A stretch of 41,825 nt of DNA from Thermocladium sp049965935 (GCA_049965935.1 JBMFVP010000009.1:1-41825), one strand, 5' to 3'; positions 8,833-17,074 are shown, numbered from the stretch's first letter. Notes: a model not told the origin generated them from the sequence alone. Program-made: numbers and translations.

Positions 8833-9273
8833 CTAGTCCCTGAGGACGGAGGAGCTGCCATTGGAGGATTGATGCGGAACAATATTATTTATGCATGCGG
8901 AGGATTGGCGAATTGCATTTAACAATAAGCCAAGCACGCGTTGAGTGTCCTCGCTGTTTAATTGATTAAGTAGATCCATTAATGTAGCCTTCGGGGCATT
9001 AGCCACAGCATTTATGTCTAGCGATGATGATATGCAACTAATTAAGGTTGATAATAGCATTATAGTCAATGGATTCACCTTGCTTAAGGTATCTATTAAT
9101 TGAGTAATTTTATATATTACATCAATTACCTTAGGCTCCATCAATAATTTAAGCAATTCCTCTATCCTATTAGATGCATCGGCCTCCGCAAGAAGCCCTA
9201 TCCCTGAGGCATCCAATTTATTGTTTATTGTGTGCAGCAAGTCAATGATTTCCTTGGTCTCCTTTTCATCCAT
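8833..9273 (-). CDS. Small helical protein, possibly DUF1641-like
   Basis: This 146-residue, helix-rich acidic protein has the pattern LLKLLMEPKVIDVIYKI followed later by DTQRVLGLLLNAIRQ. That resembles the two-part helical layout of DUF1641 proteins, which often occur beside sulphur or formate redox enzymes; no such enzyme is adjacent here. The middle (about 65-90) is hydrophobic but short for a membrane span. A TATA-like TTTATTAAT lies about 24 bases upstream of the ATG. The family assignment is tentative. Confidence 0.5.
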   Translation of the reverse strand: MDEKETKEIIDLLHTINNKLDASGIGLLAEADASNRIEELLKLLMEPKVIDVIYKITQLIDTLSKVNPLTIMLLSTLISCISSSLDINAVANAPKATLMDLLNQLNSEDTQRVLGLLLNAIRQSSACINNIVPHQSSNGSSSVLRD

Positions 9274-9451
9274 TAATAGCGCATAATTTCAAAATTAATA
9301 AAGGTGATGCATCTTAATGGATTTCAGGGAAACCATCGCCAAGGCATGTGTCATCGCTGTGACTCCCTCCCCGCTTCTTCAGGCTGGATTCGCCCACTAT
9401 CTGTAAGGAATCCCTCGATAATTGGAGGAATTTAATCATCCCTAGGGTAGT
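9274..9451. other. Intergenic stretch between two divergent small genes
   Basis: It holds the promoter of the minus-strand gene ending at 9273. Toward the right end it approaches the TATA box of the UPF0179 gene. GC-rich segments between 9325 and 9400 have no open frame with a good start and no convincing folded RNA. Confidence 0.4.
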
Positions 9452-9459
9452 TTTATAAA
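9452..9459 (+). promoter_or_regulatory. TATA box of the UPF0179 gene
   Basis: TTTATAAA is centred 30 bases before the ATG at 9486, so transcription would begin at or just before the start codon. Confidence 0.65.
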
Positions 9460-9463
9460 TTAA

Positions 9464-9485
9464 AGTATACGTATAGTATACGTAT
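9464..9485. repeat. Perfect 11-bp tandem duplication with palindromic cores, abutting a start codon
   Basis: AGTATACGTAT occurs twice head-to-tail (9464-9474 and 9475-9485), directly followed by the ATG at 9486. Each copy contains the 10-bp palindrome TATACGTATA (9466-9475 and 9477-9486). The two palindromes lie 11 bp apart, about one helical turn, between the TATA box and the start codon. This geometry suits two repressor dimers stacked on one DNA face. Confidence 0.6.
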
Positions 9486-9935
9486 ATGGATAATGATAAG
9501 ATAAGGATAACCCTCGCAAGCAAGGAGCAAGCAATAGTGGGCGAGTCCTTTCGCGTGTTCGGGATTCCTGATGAGTGTCATAGATGCAAGCTATATGATA
9601 TATGTATGGGTAGGCTAAAGCCCGGCCGCATATATCGTATAATTGATGTGCGATCAATTAACTTGCCGACGCCATTTAAGTGCCTCCTAACTGGAGGCAA
9701 CATGGTGCCGGTGGCCGTGGTGGAGGATCCATTGATTATACCCCTGAAGCTGCGATATGTCGTGGAGGGAATGATAGTCACATATGATGCATCAGCGTGC
9801 GGCTGTCCTGGCATAAAGTGCCCCAGTGGCTCTACTTTACCTGAGGGAGCTAAGGTTAAGATAATTGAAATAATGGAGACCCGCGACTGTAATGGGTCAA
9901 AGATATTCATAGCGAAGGCAATTCCCATGGATTAA
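9486..9935 (+). CDS. UPF0179 family cysteine-rich protein
   Basis: This is a conserved archaeal protein of unknown function. It begins with the family pattern ITLASKEQAIVGESFRVFG and continues PDECHRCKLYDICM (C31, C34, C40), a GRIYRIIDVR strand, and a second cluster CGCPGIKC (C105, C107, C112), with C66 and C135 besides. Eight cysteines in two clusters suggest a zinc or iron-sulphur site, which is inference. The length of 149 is normal for the family. It has its own promoter and a striking tandem repeat immediately before the ATG. Its 3' end is four bases from the end of the convergent regulator gene. Confidence 0.85.
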   Translation: MDNDKIRITLASKEQAIVGESFRVFGIPDECHRCKLYDICMGRLKPGRIYRIIDVRSINLPTPFKCLLTGGNMVPVAVVEDPLIIPLKLRYVVEGMIVTYDASACGCPGIKCPSGSTLPEGAKVKIIEIMETRDCNGSKIFIAKAIPMD

Positions 9936-9939
9936 TCGC

Positions 9940-10683
9940 TCAACGATCCCTTATCGGCAATGCATCCTTCCAAAGGGAGTTGAAGTAAGTCTTAGCTATG
10001 TCCAATAAATAATCCTGTATGGAGTACAGGGTCAGGTATGTGCTATCATACTTAACCGTCAATACAACTCCATCCCCTATTATGCCGGCACCAAACATAC
10101 CGTTTCTAGTCCTAGCCACCACGCGCGGAGGCAATCGCCTAGCCACCTCGATTAAATTATCCGTAACGAGAAGCCTTACTTCGCTGTTTCTTGATGCTGC
10201 ATCTATGTCCGCAATTGCTTCATTATCTAGGAGGTCAATGTATGGAACGGCTATATCGATTGAGGAGGCATTTAAGGCCTTACGCATTAATTGCTTCGTG
10301 CTTTCCAGGCCCTTTACAATGAAGAATATATCGCTTTGAGCCATGACTTTACTGGGATTATTGGACTCATATAGCAATTGAAGCGAATCTATTATGGGCT
10401 TCGTCGATTCTATGTACCCATTAAGCTTCTCCAGTATAGTGGAGAATACTTCACGGGGGGGCTTAGCTATGAATCTAAGGGGCCGTCCCTGCTCCGAGTA
10501 TATTATGCCGTCCCTCGTTAAGCTTGAGAGCACGCTGTATACCTTTGATGCAGGTATTCCGGCTATTCTAGCAATGTCCTTGGCTGTGAGAGGCCCCTTC
10601 TCCACTAGGGTTAAGTAGGCTTTTAATTGGTAGGATGAGTATCCGATCAATCTTGCGAGTCTCTTTAGTTCCTCATAACTCAT
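9940..10683 (-). CDS. TrmB-family transcriptional regulator
   Basis: The N-terminus is a winged helix-turn-helix: residues 1-75 read LARLIGYSSYQLKAYLTLVEKG, then TAKDIARIAGIPASKVYSVLSSL, then a wing. This is the TrmB signature. A coiled linker (about 80-110) and a C-terminal effector-like domain with PLD-like strands follow (SSIDIAVPYIDLL, EVRLLVTDN, GVVLTVKYDSTYLTLYS). TrmB proteins usually sense sugars or other metabolites and repress or activate neighbouring operons. It is divergent from the tetraether-synthase candidate with 59 bases between the two ATGs and one shared AT-rich core, so it may control that gene and itself. Confidence 0.85.
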   Translation of the reverse strand: MSYEELKRLARLIGYSSYQLKAYLTLVEKGPLTAKDIARIAGIPASKVYSVLSSLTRDGIIYSEQGRPLRFIAKPPREVFSTILEKLNGYIESTKPIIDSLQLLYESNNPSKVMAQSDIFFIVKGLESTKQLMRKALNASSIDIAVPYIDLLDNEAIADIDAASRNSEVRLLVTDNLIEVARRLPPRVVARTRNGMFGAGIIGDGVVLTVKYDSTYLTLYSIQDYLLDIAKTYFNSLWKDALPIRDR

Positions 10684-10705
10684 ACTACTGAGAGTATTAG
10701 TTGGG

Positions 10706-10720
10706 TATAAAATTTTTAAG
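10706..10720. promoter_or_regulatory. Overlapping back-to-back TATA boxes of the regulator and tetraether synthase genes
   Basis: The stretch TATAAAATTTTTAAG lies about 26 bases from the regulator ATG (10683, minus strand) and about 27 bases from the synthase ATG (10743, plus strand). Both genes are predicted to be leaderless, so one AT-rich element probably serves both directions. Confidence 0.6.
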
Positions 10721-10742
10721 CCGATCGCTTACTTTGGATTTA

Positions 10743-12455
10743 ATGACGGAAACAACAACCGTGGTCAAGGCATCCGTGGAGACCACCACGCAGTTGGTGG
10801 ATATATCCAGGTTCAAAATGCCTGAGAGCTACAAGAGGATTCTATTTAATGAGAAAATACAGGAGAATTGGAAGAAGCAATTCAAGTTACCCCAAGGCGT
10901 GAGGGTAATAAAGACGAGCACATCCGTCTGCCCCGTATGCAATAGGCAGTTACCAATGGTAGTATATGAGGAGGGAGGCTCGATTTGGCTCCAGAAGACG
11001 TGTCCCGAGCACGGCACATTCACCGATATGTACTGGGGAGATGCAGAGATGTATTACTACTTCCTGCAGTGGGATAACCCAGACTACATAGGGAAGGGCG
11101 TGGCTAACCCCAATACTACCTTGGAGTACTATGAGGAGGCAGGCGGCTGTCCATTCGGCTGTGGCCTCTGCCCTGTTCATAAGACCAATACTGCGCTCGC
11201 GATAATAGACGTCACTAATAGGTGCAACATGAAGTGCCCCGTTTGCTTTGCCAATGCGTTCGCGGCCGGCTATGTCTATGAGCCTACCCTAGAGCAAATA
11301 GAGTACATGATGCGCACCCTTAGAAATGAGAAGCCCTGGGCTCCAAATGCGCTTCAATTAAGTGGTGGGGAACCCACCATTAGGAATGACTTACCTGAGA
11401 TAGTGAGCATGGCTAAGAGGTTGGGCTTTGATCATGTTGAGGTCAATACGAACGGGATAAGGGTTGCAAATGAGCCCGACTTCTATAAGAAGCTACTCGA
11501 TGCAGGCGTTTCCACTCTATATCTTCAGTTCGACACAATTAATCCAAATAATAAGGGGGTCTGGAGACATAGGCTATATGATCCAAAGGCCTATGCGGCG
11601 TTGAAGAATAAGGTCATTGAGAATGCTAGGAAGTTGAACCACCACTCCCTAGTTCTAGTCGTCACAATGGCTAAGAATTATAATGAGAAGGACATCGGCG
11701 AGATACTTGATTTCGCCATAAAGAATAGGGACGTTGTTAGGTGGATAAATGTTCAGCCAGTCTCATTCTCTGGCAGAGCCAAGACTGATTACACTAAGGA
11801 TGAGTTAAGGAACTTCAGGATAACGATACCGGACGTAATAATAGAGGTAGAGAAGCAGACTGGAGGAAAGATAAGCAGATGGGATTGGCGCCCAGTTAAT
11901 TGGCCAGTTGCCCTTGGCAAGATGATGGAGGTATTGACTGGGAAGCCTAAGCCGCTCTTCACCAACAACCCCGTGTGCGGTGCATCCACGTTTATCTATT
12001 ATGATGAGGACCAGAAGGATATTGTGCCAATAACTAAGTTAGTGGATGTAGATGCATTTGAGAAGGATATATGGGACATATATAACACTGCAGTGAAGGG
12101 CGGTCTTTGGACGCAGGTTGGCAAGGTTAAGACGCTTAAGTTACTTAGGCACGTTAAGCATAAGGCCGTGAGGGACCTGCTTCAGGATGTGCTCATCTCG
12201 AAGAGCTACGATGCACTGGGCAAATTCATGATGAATGTAGTGGGACTCGGCATAATGCACTTCATGGATACCATGAACTTCGATGTGCAGAGGATACAGA
12301 GGTGCGATATTCACTATGCAGAGCCGGATGGCAGAATAGTGCCGTTCTGCACCCTGAATAACTTCCACAGAGAGAAGATAGAGCACTCATTCAAGGTTGA
12401 CTCCAAGGAATGGCTGAGGCTACATCCCGGCAAATTCCTCAGCGGCTTCGCCTAA
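10743..12455 (+). CDS. tes: Radical SAM tetraether synthase candidate (Tes family)
   Basis: This 570-residue protein matches the layout of archaeal Tes, the radical SAM enzyme (MJ0619-type) that couples the phytanyl chains of two diether lipids into biphytanyl tetraethers. An N-terminal cluster has C63, C66, C87 and H90. A second has C136, C140, C143 and H146 (GGCPFGCGLCPVH). The radical SAM triad is C161-x3-C165-x2-C168 in CNMKCPVC, with SGGEP for SAM binding. More cysteines lie at 412, 521 and 536. I start at ATG 10743, because an in-frame TTG at 10701 would overlap the TATA box. A related GDGT ring synthase (Grs) is the main alternative. Confidence 0.8.
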   Translation: MTETTTVVKASVETTTQLVDISRFKMPESYKRILFNEKIQENWKKQFKLPQGVRVIKTSTSVCPVCNRQLPMVVYEEGGSIWLQKTCPEHGTFTDMYWGDAEMYYYFLQWDNPDYIGKGVANPNTTLEYYEEAGGCPFGCGLCPVHKTNTALAIIDVTNRCNMKCPVCFANAFAAGYVYEPTLEQIEYMMRTLRNEKPWAPNALQLSGGEPTIRNDLPEIVSMAKRLGFDHVEVNTNGIRVANEPDFYKKLLDAGVSTLYLQFDTINPNNKGVWRHRLYDPKAYAALKNKVIENARKLNHHSLVLVVTMAKNYNEKDIGEILDFAIKNRDVVRWINVQPVSFSGRAKTDYTKDELRNFRITIPDVIIEVEKQTGGKISRWDWRPVNWPVALGKMMEVLTGKPKPLFTNNPVCGASTFIYYDEDQKDIVPITKLVDVDAFEKDIWDIYNTAVKGGLWTQVGKVKTLKLLRHVKHKAVRDLLQDVLISKSYDALGKFMMNVVGLGIMHFMDTMNFDVQRIQRCDIHYAEPDGRIVPFCTLNNFHREKIEHSFKVDSKEWLRLHPGKFLSGFA

Positions 12456-12560
12456 TCAAATCCCAATCAAGCGATGCCCCTCCATTAATTTCTTCCCTTT
12501 TCCCGATATTTCGCATAATTGATCAATATTTATAAATTGTTGTAATTATTGTTGTATTAA

Positions 12561-12995
12561 ATGACGGAGGATATAGAGGATATAGGCTTGGAGGAGTTAT
12601 TGAATAGATTAAGCAATATAAATAATGTAGAGATCCTTGGCTATACCCAGGATGGATTAGCCAAGGTAACTAAAGTCAAGGGAATAATAAAGGGCGAACT
12701 AAATGAGAAGGAGCTAGGCGAGTTAAAGAAGAGGAGGCCCAGGGGCAAGCCAACTCCTAAACAGGTTAATACCGTTAAGGGCGTAGCTAAGCTGTTGTAT
12801 GATAATAGGGTCAAGTTTAAGGTAGTGTTTGGATCCAAGGAAGCCACCATAAGATTTGAGCAGGGCTATGTAAGATTAACGGAGAGCGATGTGAGAATCG
12901 CCGGCTTCAATAGCGAGAACGATCAGCCCCTCCCCTTAATACTCGGCGAATTATCTAAGTATGGTAAGGTACTCTTCCTGAAGCCGCTTAAGTGA
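12561..12995 (+). CDS. Conserved-looking small protein of unknown function
   Basis: I do not recognise this 144-residue protein. It has an acidic N-terminus (TEDIEDIGLEELL), a short beta region, a strongly basic centre (KKRRPRGKPTPKQ, residues 55-67), and a C-terminal alpha/beta part ending GELSKYGKVLFLKPLK. The basic centre could touch nucleic acid, which is inference only. TTTATAAATT (12530-12539) is centred 26-27 bases before the ATG, giving a leaderless promoter. Its last 8 bases overlap the convergent gene on the other strand. Confidence 0.6.
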   Translation: MTEDIEDIGLEELLNRLSNINNVEILGYTQDGLAKVTKVKGIIKGELNEKELGELKKRRPRGKPTPKQVNTVKGVAKLLYDNRVKFKVVFGSKEATIRFEQGYVRLTESDVRIAGFNSENDQPLPLILGELSKYGKVLFLKPLK

Positions 12996-13242
12996 GTTGG
13001 ATTAGCTTCAAGAAATCCTCTATGCCGAGTTTATAATATCGATTCTCCCGCTTTATTAGAATCAACGGTATCTTCGCCATGAGGTCCTCCACACCATATC
13101 GCAGCAGCATGTTTAATCCATCATCGCTAGACAAATTAAGCATGATACATTTATCCCCGAGTCGTTTACATGCATTAAGTAATTTATCGTAATTAATCTC
13201 CCAATCCTCCGTCACTATTATCACTTCATCGAAGTTATGCAT
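12988..13242 (-). CDS. Small thioredoxin-fold-like protein without a CxxC site
   Basis: The 84-residue product has the strand-helix-strand order of a minimal thioredoxin/glutaredoxin fold. It contains a strand VIIVTEDW, a helix, CIMLNLSSDDGLNMLLRYGV, the cis-proline-like KIPLILI, then a final strand and helix. The redox CxxC is absent at the expected place, so it is not an ordinary thiol reductase. An AT-rich TATA-like element about 27 bases upstream supports the ATG at 13242. It converges on the preceding unknown gene with an 8-base overlap. The fold assignment is by eye and weak. Confidence 0.5.
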   Translation of the reverse strand: MHNFDEVIIVTEDWEINYDKLLNACKRLGDKCIMLNLSSDDGLNMLLRYGVEDLMAKIPLILIKRENRYYKLGIEDFLKLIQLT

Positions 13243-13331
13243 TCAATAATTATATAGTTAAGCATATTAAGTATTTACCGGATCAAGAACCCCCTCTAAG
13301 CAATTCAATGATCCTTAATAATTGAATGATT

Positions 13332-14309
13332 CTAAGATACATCCTCATGATCTCCGGATTCATTACGGATCATGTGAATCAATTCATCCAATAACTTGCT
13401 ATAAGTTGCATCAGGCTTCTCTAGTTTCAATTCACTATATTTCCTTCCATACTCCTCAATTACCGCATCTATGTTTGGCCTATAATTATGCTTCCTAGCG
13501 AAGAATGTGGCCAGGTTCCTTATATCACTGATGAGCTTCTCCATACTGCCTATTATTTTGGTTGGTACCCATTGCGGCCAATCAATTAAATACGGCTTAT
13601 CCTCCGCCATTATTATATTGAATTCGCTTAAATCACCATGTATGTAGCCAGCCTCGAACGCTATCTTCACGGCATTCATTATTTGCTCCCAAGTAGTAAC
13701 TGGATCACTTAAGTTGGCATCAGCCAGTTTTTCTCCATCTATATAGCTCATAACTATCGCATGCCTATTGACGGCGATTGGTCGCGGCACGGGTACGCCG
13801 GCCTTGTAGGTGCCCACCAATGCCACATACTCCATGTGAGCCGATATCCTGGATTCATATAGCCATGAAACATGCCTCCTCTCTCCTAGCCATAGTCTAT
13901 ACTTCCTCACATTCCTAAAGCTTACCCTGCCTAATCTATGAAACTTAACGACCCCCTCTCTCCCAGCAATTAGTCGTGTCGCATATACATCGGATTCCTT
14001 TCCTGATCCTATGGGGGATGGCGATAATGATTCTATTATACCCATCTTAGCCAATGCATGTATGGCCAATACATCGTAACCCCTAAACGTTAATCGGTAG
14101 CCCAATCCGCCTGACCTGGATACTAATGCATACTTATTTAATTGCCTAATTGATCTAAGCGTGGAGTCCTCATCCTCCTTGAGCCACCTCACTAGCCGCT
14201 CAAGCGGTACATATTCATGATATCTATGAAGGGCCTCAATCACCATTAATACCCTTAAGTCTCGTTTACTTAATGATTCATACGCAGTGGCTATATCCTT
14301 AATGCTCAC
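13332..14309 (-). CDS. rio2: RIO2-type serine kinase
   Basis: Rio2 is an atypical protein kinase/ATPase needed for late small-ribosomal-subunit maturation in archaea and eukaryotes. Residues 1-90 form the Rio2-specific winged helix. The kinase part has the P-loop-like GSGKESDVY (101-109), the ATP lysine K122 in VVKFH, the catalytic loop HGDLSEFN (D226, N231) and the metal loop IDWPQW (D243). The length of 325 is close to the archaeal Rio2 norm. A TATA-like GCTTAAAATC (about 14332-14340) is 27 bases upstream. The short acidic C-terminal tail (ESGDHEDVS) is not part of the kinase fold. Confidence 0.95.
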   Translation of the reverse strand: MSIKDIATAYESLSKRDLRVLMVIEALHRYHEYVPLERLVRWLKEDEDSTLRSIRQLNKYALVSRSGGLGYRLTFRGYDVLAIHALAKMGIIESLSPSPIGSGKESDVYATRLIAGREGVVKFHRLGRVSFRNVRKYRLWLGERRHVSWLYESRISAHMEYVALVGTYKAGVPVPRPIAVNRHAIVMSYIDGEKLADANLSDPVTTWEQIMNAVKIAFEAGYIHGDLSEFNIIMAEDKPYLIDWPQWVPTKIIGSMEKLISDIRNLATFFARKHNYRPNIDAVIEEYGRKYSELKLEKPDATYSKLLDELIHMIRNESGDHEDVS

Positions 14310-14410
14310 TAACTCCGTAATTTATTACATAGATTTTAAGCGTTGCCTACGGGGACTTCTTACGTATTCTTCATCTTTTACGCTTGAGAATAATGCTTTA
14401 TAGAAAATGG

Positions 14411-14428
14411 TCCTTATATAATTAAGGA
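14411..14428 (+). promoter_or_regulatory. TATA-like element flanked by a 6-bp inverted repeat
   Basis: TCCTTA (14411-14416) and TAAGGA (14423-14428) flank TATAAT. The core lies about 26 bases before the ATG at 14444. It belongs to neither flanking gene by distance. Confidence 0.45.
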
Positions 14429-14443
14429 ATTATGAAGAACATC

Positions 14444-14500
14444 ATGATGGAGGATAAGTGCTTCTTTCAACATGGCTTCATGAAGTTAAGGATCCCCTGA
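14444..14500 (+). other. Candidate leaderless micro-ORF or small RNA
   Basis: An 18-codon frame (MMEDKCFFQHGFMKLRIP, stop TGA at 14498-14500) starts 26 bases after an isolated TATA box and is followed by T-rich DNA. An in-frame ATG at 14432 would add four codons. The same bases carry a near C-box (ATGATGG, 14444-14450) and a CTGA (14497-14500), so a C/D-type small RNA is an alternative reading. The promoter geometry supports a transcript; nothing yet says whether it is translated. Confidence 0.3.
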
Positions 14501-14610
14501 ATGTTTCCTCCACGGCCCTAAATGGCGGCTTCTTTCGTTTTCGTCAAAATTGTTTTGCAGTGGTTTATGGAAAAAACCTTATATTTAAGTGACTCGATAA
14601 AAAATAGGTA

Positions 14611-15744
14611 ATGCAGAACATTAACGAATCAATAATTAGGATAAAGAACATAAATGAGAAGCTTAACGACATGTTTTATAAGTATTCGGATGAGATATCG
14701 GGCATACTTGTTTCCGTCTTGTCGAGGGAGAACTTTCTATTAGTGGGTCCCCCCGGCACCGCTAAGACTACCCTCGTATATACTTTATCCAAATTAACTA
14801 ATATTAAGTGGTTCTATAGGCAGTTAACTAAGTTCACGGACCTGGAGGAAATACTTGGGCCCATAGATATAGCGAAGCTGCTGGAGGGCAAGGTGGAGCG
14901 CATTTATGCTAATTCAATAATCGAGAGTGAGTTAGCCTTATTGGATGAAATATTCAATGCATCCAGCGCGATCCTCAATACTCTTCTCTCTCTCCTTAAC
15001 GAGAGGGTAGTGTATGATGGCGATAAGATAATCCCTGTAAAGACGTGGGCAGTCTTCGGCAGCAGTAACAGGGTTCCAGACGAGGAGGAGCTTCAGGCTC
15101 TCTTTGATAGGTTCCCCATGAGGGCCTTCACAGAGTATGTATTGCCGGAGGACACTGAGAATTTATTGATAAAGGGATGGAATTTGAGGCGGGAAATGGA
15201 TGAGCTAAGACCGCTTGCTTCGATGGATGATATACGAGCATTAAACCAAATGCAGGTTAATTACGTGTTTAGCAACACTAAGGATATATCTAAGATATTG
15301 TCGCCCGTGATAGCGGATTACGTCGAGCACATACCCATTAGTAATAGAACAAGAATAAAGATACCCCTCTACGCATACTCGCTTCTATTGATACAGGGGT
15401 TCAAGCCTGAGGAGGTCACTCCCATGATGCTTAAGGTAGCCGCCATAAGGGTGGCTAAGTACTTGATTCAAAACAAGGATCAATTAAGCGAGTATGAAGC
15501 CTTTGCCATGACTCATATGCCTGAGGAGCTCCTTAAAATAAATGATTTAATAAGCGAGGCAAAAGCGCTATTGAGTAACAACATAATAGATGATGCGCGG
15601 ACGAGACTCATGGATGCCAGGGAAACAATGAGCTCAATTAAGTCTAAGTGGGATAAGAGCCTTTACAGCCTATATAAGTACGAGATAGATGAAATGATGA
15701 GCACAATAGAGAAGCTGGAGGAGATGATAATGAATGAGCAGTGA
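14611..15744 (+). CDS. MoxR-type AAA+ ATPase
   Basis: This is a MoxR/RavA-group AAA+ ATPase, a chaperone-like machine that usually works with a von Willebrand A partner. Walker A is GPPGTAKT (46-53) and Walker B is LALLDEIFNASSAILNTLL, with the MoxR-typical NA continuation. A sensor-1 asparagine lies in VFGSSNRVPDEEELQALFDRFPMR. The C-terminal 100 residues are helical and charged, predicted to form a coiled coil (about 300-375), longer than in the smallest MoxR proteins. The ATG is about 28 bases downstream of a good TATA box. Its 3' end overlaps the VWA gene by 11 bases. Confidence 0.92.
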   Translation: MQNINESIIRIKNINEKLNDMFYKYSDEISGILVSVLSRENFLLVGPPGTAKTTLVYTLSKLTNIKWFYRQLTKFTDLEEILGPIDIAKLLEGKVERIYANSIIESELALLDEIFNASSAILNTLLSLLNERVVYDGDKIIPVKTWAVFGSSNRVPDEEELQALFDRFPMRAFTEYVLPEDTENLLIKGWNLRREMDELRPLASMDDIRALNQMQVNYVFSNTKDISKILSPVIADYVEHIPISNRTRIKIPLYAYSLLLIQGFKPEEVTPMMLKVAAIRVAKYLIQNKDQLSEYEAFAMTHMPEELLKINDLISEAKALLSNNIIDDARTRLMDARETMSSIKSKWDKSLYSLYKYEIDEMMSTIEKLEEMIMNEQ

Positions 15745-17074
15745 GAAGAGGAGGCGCGGCATTCTTCTTAATGTTGACTATGATGATGAGCTAGCCAGGT
15801 ATAGGCTTCGTGAGGTGTTCATGGAGAGCAGGAGACGTATGGTGCCCAGTATGGATAAAATACCTCAATATGCATTGATAGATTCATTTTATTTGCATTA
15901 TAGAAGCCCCATGCTGGGGCAATTAAGCGATTTAAAGGATGAGAAGGACATATTATGGTATCACTTGGTTAACACGTATATACGCAGCGATCAATATGGC
16001 GAGGCCGTTAGGGTAACTAAATTGAATGGTCACCTCTCAAAACTCATGGCTGTTAAGATGCTTAGGATATATAGTAATCTACTTAGCAAAATGGAGAGAA
16101 GCGAGGGCTTTAGGCAAATGGTTAATGACTCGACCAATAGATCTTCCTCCTCGAAGGAAAATAAGGCAATAATAGAACGGGAAATACGTTCCCTATTATC
16201 GTTTTACCTCGGCAACATGAGGCGCATTAATGAAACGGTTAAGAAGGTAAAGTCCATAATGGGCAGCTCCATTGGGCATGAAGTTGCCGACATATTATTG
16301 AGCACAGATATAGATCCCTACAGGACTCGTCTAATAAACATGCTTGACTCATTGGTTAAACTAATTTCGGACGTCAAGTATAAGATGGATCTATTGAAAG
16401 AGGAGGACGTAGTCTATAAGGGAATATCATCAGGAATAAAGAAATTATCGCATATGGCTGAATTACGCGACGTCACTCCATCTGATCGCGCATTAATGCG
16501 CGTATCAAAGCCCCTATATGCCTATAAATTAGGTACTAATAATATCCTAGTCAATGAGCGAAAACTAACCAAGAAACCCAAGGTATATCTACTCATAGAT
16601 AAGAGCGGCAGCATGTTTTATACCGTAATGAATAACTTATTCGAGTTCGGAAGCATAAGCAAAATAACGTGGGCAACCGCGTTGGCGACCGTTCTAGTCA
16701 TGAAGGGAAGCAATGTACAAGTGAGGTTTTTCGACCAGCAAGTATACCCAGCGATAAGCGATAAAAAGGAAATAATAAAGACCCTCCTCTCCTTAATTCC
16801 ATTGGGTGGCACCAATATAACGGCAGCCGTTAACATGGCTATGGAGGACGCCCGTCGAAATCCACAGCTAAGGGATTATAAACTGGTCCTGATAACGGAT
16901 GGCGAGGATGATGAATTAAGCATGGAACCCATAAATAACGTGCGCTCCATGTTCAGCAATTTCAAGGTGGTTCTAATAGGTAATGAGCAATCCATGTTGG
17001 AGTCCAACAAGAATACAATCAAGATAAGCAGTTTAACCTCGAAATCCCTCATGAAGATACTTAAATCAATCTGA
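15734..17074 (+). CDS. VWA-domain protein (CoxE/ViaA-like), partner of the MoxR ATPase
   Basis: The C-terminal third is a von Willebrand A domain with an intact metal-ion-dependent adhesion site: D289, S291 and S293 in DKSGS, a TNI threonine in GGTNITAAV, and an aspartate in LITDGEDDE. The N-terminal 270 residues are helical and highly charged, as in ViaA and CoxE proteins. MoxR-VWA pairs act in maturation or metal insertion of other complexes. The client here is unknown and none lies next door. The ATG at 15734 overlaps the end of the ATPase gene by 11 bases, which indicates coupled translation. Confidence 0.9.
   Translation: MSSEKRRRGILLNVDYDDELARYRLREVFMESRRRMVPSMDKIPQYALIDSFYLHYRSPMLGQLSDLKDEKDILWYHLVNTYIRSDQYGEAVRVTKLNGHLSKLMAVKMLRIYSNLLSKMERSEGFRQMVNDSTNRSSSSKENKAIIEREIRSLLSFYLGNMRRINETVKKVKSIMGSSIGHEVADILLSTDIDPYRTRLINMLDSLVKLISDVKYKMDLLKEEDVVYKGISSGIKKLSHMAELRDVTPSDRALMRVSKPLYAYKLGTNNILVNERKLTKKPKVYLLIDKSGSMFYTVMNNLFEFGSISKITWATALATVLVMKGSNVQVRFFDQQVYPAISDKKEIIKTLLSLIPLGGTNITAAVNMAMEDARRNPQLRDYKLVLITDGEDDELSMEPINNVRSMFSNFKVVLIGNEQSMLESNKNTIKISSLTSKSLMKILKSI

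Larger units (their letters stand above)
14310..14610. other. 301-base divergent intergenic region with a third promoter
   Basis: The ends hold the TATA boxes of Rio2 (minus) and MoxR (plus, CTTATATTTAAG at about 14577-14588). The middle carries an additional inverted repeat around a TATA box (14411-14428) and an 18-codon frame. T-rich bases at 14531-14555 could end a short transcript. Confidence 0.5.

Noticed and set aside
9325..9395. Minus-strand CGATGA/CTGA words suggesting a C/D box RNA
   Set aside because: Boxes are imperfect, the guide spacings are too short and no TATA box lies at the right distance.
10701..10742. TTG-initiated extension of the tetraether synthase candidate
   Set aside because: It would place the TATA box inside the gene, and the extra residues are not family-like.
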